The notes under the pieces are model-generated. The model saw nothing but the letters and a program-made list of their open reading frames with translations. It was not told the DNA's origin and searched no databases. Source: Pseudomonadota bacterium (lineage in GTDB: Bacteria; Desulfobacterota; Syntrophia; Syntrophales; JADFWA01). From it: a DNA stretch of 7,143 nucleotides. The position numbers and the translations under genes are program-made. Positions 6,014 to 7,143 of this stretch are shown one piece after another (position 1 is the first letter of the stretch; each line of letters begins with the position of its first letter). The stretch lies in contig JAUVKS010000097.1 in the NCBI GenBank assembly GCA_030596145.1, positions 1 to 7,143 on the forward strand, written 5' to 3'.

Positions 6014-6070
6014 GCAAGGCGCATAGCGCAAGAAGCTTGTAATTCTTAGCTCTTTCGCTATGCGCTTTGC
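6014..6070. repeat. Short GC-rich palindromic repeat after dnaX
   Basis: Two 20-base arms (6014-6033 and 6051-6070) match as an inverted repeat at 18 of 20 positions, with the perfect core GCGCATAGCG and its complement, around a 17-base loop that can pair a little further through AGCT. Related words (AATAGCGCG and GCGAAGTGCGG on the minus strand) continue towards the dnaX stop at 6090. The structure lies wholly in the 116-bp dnaX-ybaB gap. It lacks a T-run next to the stem, so it is not a textbook terminator. A dispersed palindromic repeat (REP-like), or an mRNA hairpin between the two genes, is most likely. Confidence 0.65.
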
Positions 6071-6089
6071 TCTCCGCACTTCGCGCTAT

Positions 6090-7143
6090 TCAGCGATTAC
6101 CTTTCGTAATAACTTCACGAACCTGGGCACCCTCAAATATATCCAAAACCTTTTGCAGCAAGGGATGATTCAAGGCTTCTCTCTTTATATCATCGTTCTT
6201 GTTATTCTGGATGAACCCATTTCTGCCCGTATTGCTACTGTCTTCGGTAGTCGATTCAACCGACTTGATTTTTATAATTACATCCTCTCGGAAAAACTCC
6301 TTCGCCATCTCTGTCAGGCGATCCTTCTGAGATTTCTCATTTATATAATCCAAGAAGACATACCCCTTGGGAAAACCTATCTGTAAGCACCTGTTTGCAT
6401 ACTCGAGAATTTTCCCAGGCTCAATTTTAGACCAAAGCGGAAAACTCTTCTGCTTTACAAAGTTTTTATAGTTTTCCCAGAGATCTTCATGACCTATTTC
6501 TTCCCTGACTCCGTATTCCGGGCGATCCCTTTCAGATAACCTGTCTTCAAAAATGCCCAAGGGTTCCTGATTAGGTTTTGCAGAAAATTCTTCTTCGGAA
6601 GACAATTTCTTCTCAAGTCCCTCCATTTTCGCCAGTATCTCGTCAACCGGTATCATCGGTTCAAGATAGGCCATCCTCACAAGGGCAAGTTCAATGTTTA
6701 ATCGAGGATTAATACTCCTTCTAATATCCTCTTCTTCATTCATAAGAACATCTAACAAGCGTTGAAGATTCTCCCTGGAAATGCCCTTTACCTGTTCCTT
6801 TAGCTCCTCAATCTCACTTCCGCTCAGATCAACAAGAGAGTCATTTTCTCCTGCTACCTTTGTCAAGAGTAAGTTTCTAAAATGATTGAGGAGAATCTGA
6901 TAAAAGTGCTTCATGTCCAAGCCTGAGTAGTATCCCTCATCAATGATCTTCAGGCATGTACCTGCGTTTCTTTCAAAAACTGCCTTTGAAAGATCGAAGA
7001 GAAGACGCCTATCGGTCAGGCCTAAAAGGGTTTTTGTGTCACTATCCTTGATATCAGTACCGGCATAGGATATTACCTGGTCAAATATACTCTGGGCATC
7101 CCTCAAACTTCCATCCCCGCCCTCGGCAATCCAGGTCAGGCTA
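6090..7143 (-). CDS. dnaX: DNA polymerase III subunit gamma/tau, C-terminal part (5' end beyond window)
   Basis: 350 residues are in the window; the frame stays open to the right edge, so the ATPase core is outside. It begins in the sensor-2 region of the AAA+ module: EGGDGSLRDAQSIFDQ matches the GSLRDA signature of clamp-loader DnaX. Residues to about 160 form the helical collar domain that oligomerises the clamp loader. A charged, probably flexible linker follows (about 165-215, rich in E, K and P), then a small C-terminal domain (LWENYKNFVKQKSFPLW; LQIGFPKGYVF) and a tail with HPLLQKVLDIFEGAQVREV, a pattern common at the end of delta-proteobacterial-type DnaX. No A-rich slippery heptamer is seen, so a frameshifted gamma form is not suggested. 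The TTG at 7106 is internal, not a start. First gene of dnaX-ybaB-recR. Confidence 0.93.
   Translation of the reverse strand, partial: SLTWIAEGGDGSLRDAQSIFDQVISYAGTDIKDSDTKTLLGLTDRRLLFDLSKAVFERNAGTCLKIIDEGYYSGLDMKHFYQILLNHFRNLLLTKVAGENDSLVDLSGSEIEELKEQVKGISRENLQRLLDVLMNEEEDIRRSINPRLNIELALVRMAYLEPMIPVDEILAKMEGLEKKLSSEEEFSAKPNQEPLGIFEDRLSERDRPEYGVREEIGHEDLWENYKNFVKQKSFPLWSKIEPGKILEYANRCLQIGFPKGYVFLDYINEKSQKDRLTEMAKEFFREDVIIKIKSVESTTEDSSNTGRNGFIQNNKNDDIKREALNHPLLQKVLDIFEGAQVREVITKGNR

Noticed and set aside
6060..6386. Plus-strand frame of 108 codons opposite the 3' end of dnaX
   Set aside because: It begins within the palindromic repeat and runs antisense to the dnaX C-terminal domain, with no supporting signal.
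6090..7143. Programmed frameshift in dnaX giving a gamma form
   Set aside because: No A AAA AAG-like slippery heptamer with a downstream hairpin was found in the visible part of the gene; one could still lie outside the window.

Overview
The window looks like chromosomal DNA of a strictly anaerobic bacterium, most likely one of the former Deltaproteobacteria (Desulfobacterota: sulfate reducers or syntrophs). This is an inference. It rests on a four-subunit ferredoxin-linked 2-oxoacid oxidoreductase, a two-subunit oxygen-sensitive [4Fe-4S] class I fumarase, moderate GC content, and the protein style of DnaX, YbaB and RecR. Every gene I can support lies on the minus strand, so transcription runs from the right edge of the window to the left.

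Right third (about 5049-7143): a housekeeping DNA-replication and repair cluster in the widespread order dnaX (5' end outside the window), ybaB, recR. YbaB starts at TTG behind a perfect AGGAGG. The recR ribosome binding site overlaps the ybaB stop. A short GC-rich palindrome (6014-6070) lies just after dnaX.

Middle (about 3420-5048): a 188-bp imperfect fold-back sequence with 15-bp perfect ends (4854-5041) fills almost the whole gap between recR and the next gene. It is followed by fumA and fumB, the alpha and beta subunits of fumarate hydratase, one base apart.

Left half (about 270-3419): a 109-bp gap with a good candidate sigma-70-type promoter, then porG, porD, porA and porB in a tight operon with gaps of 9 and 3 bases and a 1-base TAATG overlap. 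They encode the gamma, delta, alpha and beta subunits of pyruvate (or a related 2-oxoacid):ferredoxin oxidoreductase. After a 92-bp gap, the first 59 codons of an unrecognised gene run off the left edge.

Fumarase (fumarate to malate) and the oxidoreductase (pyruvate to acetyl-CoA, CO2 and reduced ferredoxin) are two steps of the route from succinate/fumarate via malate and oxaloacetate to acetyl-CoA, used for example in propionate or C4-acid oxidation. The reverse direction would serve carbon assimilation. Direction and substrate cannot be read from the sequence. No phage genes, transposase, CRISPR array, tRNA or rRNA were seen. Most of the window is ordinary core metabolism; the intergenic fold-back element is its least explained part.
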